Of a stretch of DNA of 64,000 bases, positions 44,447 through 53,432 are shown one piece after another. Origin of the DNA: Neomesorhizobium albiziae (GTDB lineage Bacteria > Pseudomonadota > Alphaproteobacteria > Rhizobiales > Rhizobiaceae); NCBI RefSeq assembly GCF_900114255.1, contig NZ_FOSL01000016.1:59749-123748 (forward strand), in the 5' to 3' direction. Numbering within the stretch: the first letter of the stretch is position 1; every line of letters starts with the position of its first letter. Made by a program: the position numbers and the translations under genes. Under the pieces are notes generated by a model. That model had not been told where the DNA came from. It did not search any database and saw only the letters and a list, made by a program, of their open reading frames with translations.

Positions 44447-46816
44447 TCAGGATCTCGGCCGTTCCTTTTTCGGATCGTAGTGGGCGAAGGGAACCACGCG
44501 GGCGGGCAGCCGCTTCTGGTGGCCGTCGAGCTTGCCGATCTCGACCTCGGTGCCGACCGCGGCATGGGCGACATCGAGCCGCGCCAAGGCAATGTTCTTG
44601 TTCAGCACCGGCGAGCGCATGCTCGATGTGACCTCGCCGATCTGGGCGCGACCGACATGCACGCAATCGCCATGGCCGACCGCCACGTTGGCGTCGATGT
44701 CGAGGCCGACGAGCTTGCGCAGCGGATTGTCCTTGCGCCGGATCAGCGCTTCGCGCCCGATGAAATCGTCGGTCTTGGTTTTCAGCGGCACGGTGAAGCC
44801 GATGCCGGCCTCGAACGGGTCGGTCTGGTCGGAGAATTCGTAGCCAGCGAAGATCAGCCCGGCCTCGATGCGGACCATGTCGAGCGCGGCCATTCCCATC
44901 GGCTTCAGCCCGTGCGGCTGGCCGGCTTCCCAGACCGCGTCGAAGACCTTTTCGGCATCGCGCGGATGGCACCAGATTTCGTAGCCGAGTTCGCCGGTAT
45001 AGCCGGTTCGCGAAACCACGATCGGCACGCCTTGCGCATCGCCGATGCGGGCGACGGCGAAACGGAACCATTCGAGTTCGGCGATGGACGGCTGGACCGG
45101 CGAGGTCCAGATTATTTCCGTGAGGATGTCCCGGCTCTTCGGACCTTGCACGGCGATGTTGTGCATCTGGTCGGTCGAGGAGCGCACCAGCACCTTCAGC
45201 CCGAGTTTTTCGGCCGTCTCGCGCAGCCACACGCCGGAGTAATCGTCGCCGCCGATCCAGCGGAAATTGTCCTTGCCGAGGCGCAGCAAGGTGCCATCGT
45301 CGATCATGCCGCCATGCTCGTAGCACATCGCCGTGTAGACGACCTGGCCGACGCCCAGCTTCTTGACGTCGCGCGTCAGCGTGTATTGTAGCAGCGCCTC
45401 GGAATCCGGGCCGGTAACCTCGAATTTGCGCAGCGCCGAAAGGTCCATCACCACCGCTGCCTCGCGGCAGGCCCAGTATTCCTGCAGTGGCCCTTCCTTG
45501 GCAAAGGAATTGGCCAGCCAATAGCCCTTGTATTCGATGAAGTCGCGGGTGTGTTTGGCGAAGCTTGAGTGGAAGGCGGTCTCGCGGGTCATTTTTGGCT
45601 CTGCATCCGGTGTCGTTCTTCTGGCGATGGCACGCGAAAACTTGTGCTGCCCGGAATAGGTCCGGACGTGAATGTCTGTGAGGTTCCAGCCGTTGGCTGG
45701 CGTGGTGTCGTCCGGGCAGGCGGACGACACGCAGACGATGTCGGTCAGCGCGCGCAAAAGCACATAGTCTCCCGGTCGTGACCACGGTTCATCGGAGTAC
45801 ATGACGCCATGGGCGTCGATGCCGGTGTTGAAGAAGAAGTTGACTGCCATCCAGCCGCCACGTGGATTGACGCCACGGTCGGCCAGCGCGGCGTTGAAAT
45901 TCTCCGAGCAGTTGACGTGGCCGGGATAGCCGATGTCGTCGTAGTATTTGGCGTAGCAGGCAAGTGCGAAGGCGTCGTGGCGCCCGCAGGTGTCCTGCAC
46001 CACCTCGACCAGCGGCTCGAAATCCTGGTCATAATACTTGGAATGCAGGCCGGGCATCGGGTAGCTGGCGCCCATCAGTGATCGCGTCGCGGTGACGTCG
46101 AGTGGCAGGTCGCGGCCCTTGTCGAGCTTGCGCGCGGAGAAGCACTGGAAGTCGGTGCACTGGCGACCGTCGACGTCTATGATCTGGATATAGTCGCCAG
46201 CCTTGACGAAATAGGCCTCCGCCGTCCGCGAATGAACGCGCACGTCAAGCACCGGGTCGGCAAGCGGGTCGGGAAGATCGGATTTTTGCCCAAGACGGAT
46301 CGTCGCCCGCTTGACTGTCAGCACCAGCGGCGTTGTCGTGTCCTGCCCGTCGACCTGCATCGGTGCGCCGGGGGCGGCAACGACCAGCACCCCGTCGCGT
46401 GTTACTGCAAAACTCTCCTCCGTACCGGTCGGTGTGGAACCGTCGAAGAAGCGTATGCCCTGAGCTTTGGCGAGTGAAAGCTTGCGCCGCTCCATGCCGG
46501 CGCGAAAGCTGCGCAGGCTGGCATCGCCATCGAGCAGCAACGCCTTCAGGCCGGCGGCATCGCTGTTACCGTTTGTACCCAGAATGCCGGGGTCACTTTT
46601 TCCCGATCTGTCGAAAGCCACCAGTTCGCAAGGCTGGCCGCCTTCAAGATTGCCAATGGCGAGCCTGTCGCCGGCCTCGATCTCCACAAGCACGGCGCCT
46701 CCACCCGCCACCTGGTAGCGCTCGATGCCCGCCGACGCCGCCAGCGGTTTTGGCCGCAGGATCACGCTTGGCCGCGGCGGTCCCAAGGCGATGTCGGGAT
46801 AGGCTGGCTGCATCAT
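44447..46816 (-). CDS. tdm: Trimethylamine N-oxide demethylase
   Basis: 789 residues. The N-terminal half is DUF1989 (QIIDVDGRQCTDFQCF, DDIGYPGHVNCSENFN) and the C-terminal half a GcvT-type folate-binding domain (YWACREAAVVMDLSALRKFEV, TGYTGELGYEIW). This domain pair and length match Tdm of Methylocella silvestris, which splits TMAO into dimethylamine and formaldehyde, the latter possibly caught by tetrahydrofolate. Context agrees: tmm is divergent and dmm genes lie close. ATG at 46816 (a second ATG follows directly); a TTG at 46828 is less likely. Confidence 0.9.
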   Translation of the reverse strand: MMQPAYPDIALGPPRPSVILRPKPLAASAGIERYQVAGGGAVLVEIEAGDRLAIGNLEGGQPCELVAFDRSGKSDPGILGTNGNSDAAGLKALLLDGDASLRSFRAGMERRKLSLAKAQGIRFFDGSTPTGTEESFAVTRDGVLVVAAPGAPMQVDGQDTTTPLVLTVKRATIRLGQKSDLPDPLADPVLDVRVHSRTAEAYFVKAGDYIQIIDVDGRQCTDFQCFSARKLDKGRDLPLDVTATRSLMGASYPMPGLHSKYYDQDFEPLVEVVQDTCGRHDAFALACYAKYYDDIGYPGHVNCSENFNAALADRGVNPRGGWMAVNFFFNTGIDAHGVMYSDEPWSRPGDYVLLRALTDIVCVSSACPDDTTPANGWNLTDIHVRTYSGQHKFSRAIARRTTPDAEPKMTRETAFHSSFAKHTRDFIEYKGYWLANSFAKEGPLQEYWACREAAVVMDLSALRKFEVTGPDSEALLQYTLTRDVKKLGVGQVVYTAMCYEHGGMIDDGTLLRLGKDNFRWIGGDDYSGVWLRETAEKLGLKVLVRSSTDQMHNIAVQGPKSRDILTEIIWTSPVQPSIAELEWFRFAVARIGDAQGVPIVVSRTGYTGELGYEIWCHPRDAEKVFDAVWEAGQPHGLKPMGMAALDMVRIEAGLIFAGYEFSDQTDPFEAGIGFTVPLKTKTDDFIGREALIRRKDNPLRKLVGLDIDANVAVGHGDCVHVGRAQIGEVTSSMRSPVLNKNIALARLDVAHAAVGTEVEIGKLDGHQKRLPARVVPFAHYDPKKERPRS

Positions 46817-46848
46817 GAACCTCGCCAACAGTAATGTTTGCCTGTGGT

Positions 46849-46861
46849 AAAATTATTTCAC
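46849..46861. promoter_or_regulatory. Candidate half-site upstream of tdm
   Basis: AAAATTATTTCAC is an 11/13 inverted match to GTGAAATTATTTT at 46990-47002, across the tmm/tdm divergent gap. Its position is 33 bases from the tdm start. It could be one half of a looped operator controlling both directions; function is inferred. Confidence 0.5.
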
Positions 46862-46955
46862 CCTTATGATATTCAAATGCGAGGCGGAAAACAAGTCTCG
46901 GTCGGCTGACGGCGCTCGCATTACGGGTAAGACGTGCTCACCGTTCAACAAGCTG

Positions 46956-46985
46956 TTGACAGTTTCGTACTGCCGTACCTATCAT
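46956..46985 (+). promoter_or_regulatory. Sigma-70-type promoter of tmm
   Basis: TTGACA at 46956 and TATCAT at 46980 are separated by 18 bases. The start of transcription would be near 46992, inside the inverted half-site GTGAAATTATTTT at 46990-47002, where a bound regulator could block initiation. Confidence 0.6.
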
Positions 46986-47031
46986 TGCAGTGAAATTATT
47001 TTCGTAGGGGACAACTAAAAAGGAGGAGCAC

Positions 47032-48387
47032 ATGAAATCCCGCGTCGCCGTGATCGGGGCCGGACCATCTGGCCTTGCGCAGCTTAGGGCTTTTCAATCC
47101 GCGGCTCAGAAGGGAGCCGACATCCCCGAAATCGTCTGCTTCGAAAAACAGGCCGACTGGGGTGGCCTCTGGAACTACACCTGGCGCACGGGTGTTGACG
47201 AACATGGCGATCCCGTCCACGGCAGCATGTATCGGTATCTCTGGTCGAACGGCCCGAAGGAATGCCTCGAATTCGCCGACTACACCTTCGAGGAGCATTT
47301 CGGCCGGCCAATTGCGTCCTACCCGCCGCGCGAAGTTCTGTGGGACTATATCAAAGGGCGTGTCGAGAAGGCCGATGTGCGCAAGTGGGTGCGCTTCAAC
47401 AGCCCGGTCCGCTGGGTAAGCTATTCCGAAGACACCGGTAAATTCACCGTGACGGTCCATGACCGCTCCAACGACGTGGTCTATTCCGAGGAATTCGACA
47501 ATGTGGTGGTGGCGTCCGGCCACTTCTCGACGCCCAACGTTCCCTATTTCGAAGGCATCGCCAAATTCAACGGCCGCGTCATGCATTCGCATGACTTCCG
47601 CGACGCCCTAGAGTTCAAGGGCAAGGACATCCTGATCATCGGCCGCAGCTACTCCGCCGAGGACATCGGCTCGCAGTGCTACAAATACGGCGCGCGCTCG
47701 ATCACCACGAGCTATCGCAGCAAGCCGATGGGCTTCAAGTGGCCGGAAAACTGGAAGGAAGTGCCGCTTCTCCAGCGCGTCGAAAACAAGACCTGCTACT
47801 TCAAGGATGGCACGTCGCGGGAGGTCGATGCCATCATCATGTGCACAGGCTATCTCCACCACTTCCCGTTCCTGACCGAGGACCTGCGGCTGAAGACGGC
47901 GAACCGCCTGTGGCCGCTCGATCTCTACAAGGGGGTCGTGTGGGAGAACAATCCGAAGCTGTTCTTTATCGGCATGCAGGATCAGTTCTACACCTTCAAC
48001 ATGTTCGACGCGCAGGCCTGGTTCGCCCGCGACGTCATGTTGGGCCGCATCAAGCTTCCGTCGAAGGAGGCGATGCGCGCCGACAGCCAGAAATGGCGCG
48101 AGCGCGAGGAGACGCTGGAGGACGCCGAGCAGATGATCTGGTTCCAGGGCGACTACACCAGGGAACTGATCGAGGCGACCGACTACCCGAGCTTCGACAT
48201 CGAGCGGGTCAACAAGACCTTCATGGAGTGGGAGCACCACAAGATGGAAAACATCATGGGTTTCCGCGACCACGGCTATGCGTCGATCATGACTGGAACG
48301 ATGGCGCCCAAACACCACACGCCCTGGCTGCAGGCGCTCGACGATTCGCTCGATGCCTACCTCAACCGTCCCGAGCTTGTGGCCTGA
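47032..48387 (+). CDS. tmm: Trimethylamine monooxygenase
   Basis: 451 residues, a bacterial flavin-containing monooxygenase. FAD motif [14 protein letters not shown] near residue 9, NADPH region [18 protein letters not shown] near 203, and [11 protein letters not shown]. Long stretches ([43 protein letters not shown]) are those of Tmm from Methylophaga and Roseobacter-group bacteria. It oxidises trimethylamine to TMAO with NADPH and oxygen; other methylated amines may be accepted. RBS AAGGAGGAG. It is the first step of the pathway encoded to the right and divergent from tdm. Confidence 0.95.
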   Translation: MKSRVAVIGAGPSGLAQLRAFQSAAQKGADIPEIVCFEKQADWGGLWNYTWRTGVDEHGDPVHGSMYRYLWSNGPKECLEFADYTFEEHFGRPIASYPPREVLWDYIKGRVEKADVRKWVRFNSPVRWVSYSEDTGKFTVTVHDRSNDVVYSEEFDNVVVASGHFSTPNVPYFEGIAKFNGRVMHSHDFRDALEFKGKDILIIGRSYSAEDIGSQCYKYGARSITTSYRSKPMGFKWPENWKEVPLLQRVENKTCYFKDGTSREVDAIIMCTGYLHHFPFLTEDLRLKTANRLWPLDLYKGVVWENNPKLFFIGMQDQFYTFNMFDAQAWFARDVMLGRIKLPSKEAMRADSQKWREREETLEDAEQMIWFQGDYTRELIEATDYPSFDIERVNKTFMEWEHHKMENIMGFRDHGYASIMTGTMAPKHHTPWLQALDDSLDAYLNRPELVA

Positions 48388-48412
48388 TCCTCCCGGCCTA
48401 CCGCAATAGCCA

Positions 48413-48442
48413 AGAAACGGGCGCCATTCGGCGCCCGTTTCT
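48413..48442. terminator. Bidirectional terminator tmm / dmmC
   Basis: Arms AGAAACGGGCGCC and GGCGCCCGTTTCT are perfect 13-base complements around the tetraloop ATTC, flanked by AA and TT runs. It ends both convergent transcripts. Confidence 0.92.
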
Positions 48443-48469
48443 TTGTGCGGCTGAGAGCGTGTCGCCGGT

Positions 48470-49510
48470 TCAGTCCGGCCCAAATCCCGCCGAGGTCGGG
48501 GCGCCGTCGTCATGCTTCGACAGCCATTCGACGACTGTCGGGCGATAGCGGGTCAGGCCCTTGTAGTCGGCAAGCTCCTGGGGCAAGTCGCGCAGCACGC
48601 GATGCAGACGCCGCGCCCATTTCGGCGAGGTCACCAGCTCATCCATCTTGATCAGATAGCAGCGGATCGGGAAGACCAGTGCGTTGGATCGCGGCAGCCG
48701 CCAGAAGCTCTGCAATTCGACCCGCAGGTGGACCTTGTCGCCGACGTTCTCGGGCGTCACCGTCATGCGGTCGGTGCCCCATTTGTGATAATTCTCCGGG
48801 CTGGTGTCGAGCCGGGGATTGATCGTCATCGTCCAGTTCAGCCGCCGCGCCGGCTTGCCCTGCTGGATATTGGTCAGGAATTTCAGCGCGCGGGTGAAGA
48901 TGCCTTTCTCGTGCGCAAGCGGCACCGGCGCATGCCACTCGAAGAAGTTCATGCCGATGTCGAAATCGAGCGACCAGTCGGCCTGGGTGGTTACCATGCC
49001 GGCATCCATCCACAGATTGCCGTCGCGCTGGTCGAGGATGCAGAAATCGCCCTGGCTCTGCCTTGTGATATATTCCATCGGTCCGTAGGGCAGGGTGGAA
49101 ACGTCGCCGAAGGTGAAGGTGTCGTCGATGCCGAGCGGGCGGTTGATCCACCGCCAGCGGTCGCCGTCGCGACTGAGCGAGAAGTGTTCGGGATACCCGT
49201 TGGCCTGCTCGGTCATCAGGAGTTCGAGCAGGTCCCAGCCGGCCAGCGTCATGTGCGGCAGCGACTGGCAGCGCAGCGGATCCTCCGCCAGCACCAGCGC
49301 CCGGTCTTCCATCTCCGCGACATAGTGTTCGTCGACGTCGATCAGATTTTCCAGAACGCTGCCTTCAGGGCCGGGAACATGCGGCTCGATGTTGACCGCG
49401 TACATGTAGGCGTCTTCATGGAAGGGGAAGGGAAAGCGCCGGACGAATTCAGGGCTGTTCCTGAAGGTGAAATCGTCGCGGAACGTTTCTTTCCTGAAAT
49501 TGATACCCAT
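48470..49510 (-). CDS. dmmC: Dimethylamine monooxygenase, haem-dependent N-demethylase subunit (DUF3445)
   Basis: 346 residues of the DUF3445 / haem-dependent oxidative N-demethylase family (RFPFPFHEDAYMYAVNIEPH, TLAGWDLLELLMTEQANGYP, QSFWRLPRSNALVFPIRCY). It is thought to carry the catalytic haem that demethylates dimethylamine to methylamine. The ATG at 49510 (MGINFRKETF) follows GGAGGGAGGAACC. It is the last gene of dmmDABC; naming of the A, B and C subunits follows that order and may differ between authors. Confidence 0.88.
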   Translation of the reverse strand: MGINFRKETFRDDFTFRNSPEFVRRFPFPFHEDAYMYAVNIEPHVPGPEGSVLENLIDVDEHYVAEMEDRALVLAEDPLRCQSLPHMTLAGWDLLELLMTEQANGYPEHFSLSRDGDRWRWINRPLGIDDTFTFGDVSTLPYGPMEYITRQSQGDFCILDQRDGNLWMDAGMVTTQADWSLDFDIGMNFFEWHAPVPLAHEKGIFTRALKFLTNIQQGKPARRLNWTMTINPRLDTSPENYHKWGTDRMTVTPENVGDKVHLRVELQSFWRLPRSNALVFPIRCYLIKMDELVTSPKWARRLHRVLRDLPQELADYKGLTRYRPTVVEWLSKHDDGAPTSAGFGPD

Positions 49511-49527
49511 GGTTCCTCCCTCCATAC

Positions 49528-50493
49528 CTAGCGTTCGAGAACCAGCGACGAGCCCTCGAAGCGCGAGACGCACGGCATGATCTTCTTGCCGGAGCAGTGA
49601 TCTTCCTCGGAAAGCCAGTGGTCGTTGTGCCGGAACACGCCGTCATGTGAGATGACGTTGGTCTCGCACTGACCGCAGACGCCGCCGCGGCAGAGATAGG
49701 GCGGGTCGACGCCCGCCGCCTCGATCGCTTTCAGAAGGCTCTGCTGTTCTCCGACGCGGATCTGGTTGCCGCTGACCGCAAGCGTGACATCGAAAGGTGC
49801 GCCCGGCTGCGGGGCCGCGAAATGCTCGTAATGAACCGTTTCGTCGGGCCATCCCTGTGCCGCCGCTGTCTCCCGCACCCAGCGGATCATGCCGGCAGGT
49901 CCGCAGATGTAGAGATGCGTGCCCAGCGGCTGCGAGGCGAGCAACCGTTCCAGCGGCAGCTTTTCGTTGCGGTCATCATAATAAAGCTGGACGCGGCGTC
50001 CGTAGCGCTGCGCCAGCACATCCGTATATGTGCCGAGCGCCGGCGTCCTGCATGTATAGTGGAGCTCGAAATTGCCGCCCTCGGCGGCAAGCTGCGAGGT
50101 TTGCGCCATGAACGGGGTGATGCCGATGCCGCCAGCGATCATCAGATGTTTTTTCGCGCGAAGATCCAGCGAGAACAGGTTCACCGGATAGCTGATCACC
50201 ATTTCCGTGCCGCGCCTGACGCGGTTGTGCATGAACAGCGAGCCGCCACGCCCGACATCGTCGCGGCGCACGCTGATCGTGTAGTCGCGCGTGTTGAGTG
50301 GCGAACTCATCAGCGAATAGGGGTTCAGGCGGGTCCGGCCATCGTCGCGCATTTCGACGACGACATGGGCGCCGCCCGAGAAAGTTGGAAGATCGCCGCC
50401 GTCGGTGCGTTCGAAATGGAACCGCTTGACCAGTTCATTGACCGCCACCACTTCGGTCACGGTGACATTGAGTTTCGTCGTGCCCGTGCTCAC
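49528..50493 (-). CDS. dmmB: Dimethylamine monooxygenase reductase subunit
   Basis: 321 residues of the phthalate-dioxygenase-reductase type: FMN/FAD domain (RLNPYSLMSSPLNTRDYTIS), NAD(P) domain (LMIAGGIGITPFMAQ, YICGPAGMIRWV) and C-terminal [2Fe-2S] domain (YLCRGGVCGQCETNV, distal cysteine in IMPCVSRF). It supplies electrons to the haem oxygenase subunit. The GTG at 50493 overlaps the stop of dmmA (GTGA); no ATG gives a comparable start. Confidence 0.9.
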   Translation of the reverse strand: MSTGTTKLNVTVTEVVAVNELVKRFHFERTDGGDLPTFSGGAHVVVEMRDDGRTRLNPYSLMSSPLNTRDYTISVRRDDVGRGGSLFMHNRVRRGTEMVISYPVNLFSLDLRAKKHLMIAGGIGITPFMAQTSQLAAEGGNFELHYTCRTPALGTYTDVLAQRYGRRVQLYYDDRNEKLPLERLLASQPLGTHLYICGPAGMIRWVRETAAAQGWPDETVHYEHFAAPQPGAPFDVTLAVSGNQIRVGEQQSLLKAIEAAGVDPPYLCRGGVCGQCETNVISHDGVFRHNDHWLSEEDHCSGKKIMPCVSRFEGSSLVLER

Positions 50494-51089
50494 CGGAACA
50501 TCTCCTCTTTCTGAGGGATTTCGGTCGGATCCTCGGCGTTGATGCATACCCCCTGGAAGGCGGCGATGCGCCGCGAATAATGATCGCGCACCAACAACAG
50601 CAGCCCGCAATGCGCGCAGGTCGCCGGTTGTGTGGTCACGTCCTCGGTGATCCCCTTGCAATGAACGCATTGGACGCGGCGCGCCAGCGAGCCGCGATGT
50701 TCGGTCTGGATCGAGGTGTGGTCGATGCCGGATTCCAGCGCCGCCTGCATGGCTTGTCCGATCAGGCCCTCGGTGCCGGAAAGATAGATGCGCAGGCCCA
50801 TATGCGCGGTGGCGAGCGTCTGCTTCAGCCGCGGAATTGCAGCCGCTATCGACGGGCCTTCGTAATATTGCGCGGGTTTCAGTGCCTTGAGCGCGGCCAG
50901 AAGGCTATCCCCTGTGCGGCCGGGGATAAACATGATGTGGGCGGCGCCGAAAAACCCTTCCGGCGCCTGGCGGGCGAGATCGAGTATCGCGGATCCGCCT
51001 TCTGCATCCGCAACGAAGAGGTGGCTCTTGCCGGCCTGCGGTGACAGTGTTCCGTAGACCGGGCGACTTTTGATCGTCTGTGCCGGCAT
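50490..51089 (-). CDS. dmmA: Dimethylamine monooxygenase subunit DmmA
   Basis: 199 residues. The C-terminal third has a zinc-ribbon or [2Fe-2S]-like set of cysteines: VQCVHCKGIT, then TCAHCGLLLLVRDHYSRR. The N-terminal part (GKSHLFVADAEGGSAILDLARQ, LYLSGTEGLIGQ-like IYLSGTEGLIGQ) resembles an NAD(P)-linked reductase region. It matches the small DmmA-family subunit of dimethylamine monooxygenase. The ATG at 51089 was preferred to a TTG at 51098. It overlaps dmmB by four bases. Confidence 0.82.
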   Translation of the reverse strand: MPAQTIKSRPVYGTLSPQAGKSHLFVADAEGGSAILDLARQAPEGFFGAAHIMFIPGRTGDSLLAALKALKPAQYYEGPSIAAAIPRLKQTLATAHMGLRIYLSGTEGLIGQAMQAALESGIDHTSIQTEHRGSLARRVQCVHCKGITEDVTTQPATCAHCGLLLLVRDHYSRRIAAFQGVCINAEDPTEIPQKEEMFR

Positions 51090-51102
51090 TCCGTCCAACG
51101 CC

Positions 51103-52236
51103 TCAGCCCTTCGCCGTGCGCTTCAGTTTCTTCGGATCGTCGAACGGCAGCGGCTGTGCGGTCGCCTTGACCGCGCCGCCGGCGTTGCGGATTTCGAGCG
51201 GCGTTCCCGCCACGGCGCTATCGATGTCGAGACGGGCGATGCCCATCGATTTTTTCACCAGCGGCGAATACATGGCGCAAGTCACCACGCCTACCTTCTT
51301 GCCGTCGCGGTAGACAGGAGCGCCTTCGTCGGCGGGCTTGTCGCCCTCCAGCAGCACGCCGAAAATCTTGAAGCGTTCCTTGCCTTTTAGGCGATAGTGC
51401 TCTTCCGCGCCGCGGAAGCCGGTCTTGCCGGGGCTGACCGTGAAATCGAGACCAAGCTCCCATAGCGTGTCGCCGGGGCCTTCGTTCTCGAACGGATATT
51501 TCTGCGAGTTGTCGTAGGGATAAAACAGCAGGTAGCTCTCGACGCGCAGCATGTCGAGCGTGGTGAAGCGGCAGGGAATGATGCCGTCCCTCTTTCCTTC
51601 TTCGAGAATCGTGTCCCAGATCGTACCGGCGTCCTGGCCGCGGCAGAAAATCTCGTAGCCACGCTCGCCGGTGTAGCCGGTGCGCGAGATCATCACCGGC
51701 AGTCCGAACAGCCGCGTGTGCATGTGATGGAAATAGTTGAGGTCGCGGATGCCTGGCACATGCTTTGCGAGATAGTCGACCGCAGTTGGCCCCTGCAGCG
51801 ACAGGTCGTGCAGATTGTCGTCGAAGCGGATGGAGACATCGCGGCCAACGGCGGCTCGCTGCAGCTCTTCATGGCCGGTGCCCGACCCATGCACGACCAT
51901 CCATGAGTTGGGTGCTATGCGATAGAGAATGCAGTCGTCGGTGAACTTGCCGGCGTCGTTCAGCATGCAGGCGTAGGCCGATTTGCCGGGATAGATCTTT
52001 TCAACGTCGCGGGTGGTGGCAAGGTCGAGCAGATGCGAGGCGTGCGGGCCGTTGACGTGAACCTTCTTCAGACCCGAAACGTCCATCAACCCGGCTTTGG
52101 TGCGGATCGCGACATATTCCTCGTCGGCATCCTTGTCGTAGGACCACGCTGTTCCCATCCCGCTCCAGTCTTCCAACTTGGAGCCAAGGGCGCGATGGCG
52201 GTCGGCCAACGTCGAGAAACGCCAGGAAGCTGTCAT
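51103..52236 (-). CDS. dmmD: GcvT-like folate-binding protein of the dmm operon
   Basis: 377 residues, aminomethyltransferase (GcvT) fold (GLMDVSGLKKVHVNGPHAS, ISRTGYTGERGYEIFC, MGIARLDID). In dmmDABC loci this first gene probably captures the methyl-derived formaldehyde from dimethylamine on tetrahydrofolate, but direct proof is limited. The ATG at 52236 follows GGAGGATTTTATCG. It is transcribed ahead of dmmABC with 13 bases to dmmA. Annotated elsewhere simply as aminomethyltransferase. Confidence 0.87.
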   Translation of the reverse strand: MTASWRFSTLADRHRALGSKLEDWSGMGTAWSYDKDADEEYVAIRTKAGLMDVSGLKKVHVNGPHASHLLDLATTRDVEKIYPGKSAYACMLNDAGKFTDDCILYRIAPNSWMVVHGSGTGHEELQRAAVGRDVSIRFDDNLHDLSLQGPTAVDYLAKHVPGIRDLNYFHHMHTRLFGLPVMISRTGYTGERGYEIFCRGQDAGTIWDTILEEGKRDGIIPCRFTTLDMLRVESYLLFYPYDNSQKYPFENEGPGDTLWELGLDFTVSPGKTGFRGAEEHYRLKGKERFKIFGVLLEGDKPADEGAPVYRDGKKVGVVTCAMYSPLVKKSMGIARLDIDSAVAGTPLEIRNAGGAVKATAQPLPFDDPKKLKRTAKG

Positions 52237-52365
52237 CGATAAAATCCTCCGTAGATCGACTGGTTCCCCTGCGATCGTCGCCTTTGCCGGGGCGCGACCT
52301 GTTGAGACATATTGACTCGAAATCGATCCACAGGGCAACATCAGTGTGCAAGAAATTTTACTGCT

Positions 52366-52378
52366 AGGCAACTTGCCT
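52366..52378. promoter_or_regulatory. Palindrome between dmm and mgs operons
   Basis: AGGCAA-C-TTGCCT is a perfect six-base inverted repeat in the 295-base divergent gap between dmmD and mgsA. The surroundings (CTGC on the left, GCAG on the right) extend it loosely. A shared operator is possible; no other motif was evident in this gap. Confidence 0.45.
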
Positions 52379-52531
52379 TGTGCAGGCGAATGTCGCGCGG
52401 GCTCTCGCGGCTTATTCGTGCGGACATCCAGCGACTTCTCTCAAAGGAAAAAAAAATTCATAGGAGTTGAGTTCCGGTTTTGAAGCTGCTAATTTTTCAT
52501 CATCAGGTTCCAACCATCGTGAGGTGACGCC

Positions 52532-53428
52532 ATGTGCGGAATTGTCGGGCTCTTTTTAAAGGACAAGTCGCTGGAGCCGGAACTCGGATCCATGCTGTCG
52601 GAAATGCTGGTCCTGCTCACCGATCGCGGCCCCGACAGCGCCGGCATCGCCATCTATGGCGCCGCCGAAAAAGGACGCGCCAAGATCACCATCCAGTCGC
52701 CCGCGCCATCCAGCGATTTCCCGAAGCTCGAAGCCGATCTGTCGAAAGAGATCGGCGCCAAGGCCAAGGTCACCGTTAAGTCGACCCACGCGGTGATCGA
52801 CGTGCCAACTCGAAACGCCGAAGAGGCGCGTGCGGCGGTTCTTCGGCTTCGCCCGAATGTTCGCATCATGGGATCGGGCGATGTCGTCGAGATCTACAAG
52901 GAGGTCGGACTGCCGGAAGCCGTCGTGAAGCGCTTCGATGTGCAGGCGATGAGCGGCACGCATGGCATCGGCCACACCCGCATGGCGACCGAATCCGCCG
53001 TCACCACGATGGGAGCGCACCCGTTTTCGACCGGGCCGGACCAGTGCCTTGTCCACAACGGTTCGCTATCGAACCACAACAATCTGCGGCGCGAGCTGAT
53101 CCGCGACGGCATGAGCTTTGAAACGGAGAACGATACGGAGGTTGCCGCCGCTTACCTCTCCTCGAAGATCGCGCATGGCATGAATCTCGGCGAGGCGCTG
53201 GAGAGCGGGCTGAACGATCTCGACGGCTTCTATACCTTCGTGGTCGGCACCAAGAACGGCTTTGGCGTGGTGCGTGATCCGATCGCCTGCAAGCCGGCCG
53301 TTCTTGCCGAGACCGACCGTTACGTTGCTTTCGGTTCGGAATACCGCGCGCTGGCCAACCTGCCTGGCATCGCAGACGCCAAAGTGTGGGAGCCCGAGCC
53401 GTCCACCGTCTACTTCTGGGAGCACTGA
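52532..53428 (+). CDS. mgsA: N-methylglutamate synthase, glutamine amidotransferase subunit
   Basis: 298 residues, class-II amidotransferase with the catalytic cysteine at position 2 (MCGIVGLFL) and TDRGPDSAGIAIYG, GHTRMATESAV, LVHNGSLSNHNNLRREL. This is the large-domain piece of a split glutamate-synthase-like enzyme. In the N-methylglutamate pathway MgsABC makes N-methylglutamate from gamma-glutamylmethylamide (or methylamine and glutamate). It opens a rightward operon of eight genes ending with mgdD. Confidence 0.92.
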   Translation: MCGIVGLFLKDKSLEPELGSMLSEMLVLLTDRGPDSAGIAIYGAAEKGRAKITIQSPAPSSDFPKLEADLSKEIGAKAKVTVKSTHAVIDVPTRNAEEARAAVLRLRPNVRIMGSGDVVEIYKEVGLPEAVVKRFDVQAMSGTHGIGHTRMATESAVTTMGAHPFSTGPDQCLVHNGSLSNHNNLRRELIRDGMSFETENDTEVAAAYLSSKIAHGMNLGEALESGLNDLDGFYTFVVGTKNGFGVVRDPIACKPAVLAETDRYVAFGSEYRALANLPGIADAKVWEPEPSTVYFWEH

Positions 53429-53432
53429 AGCC

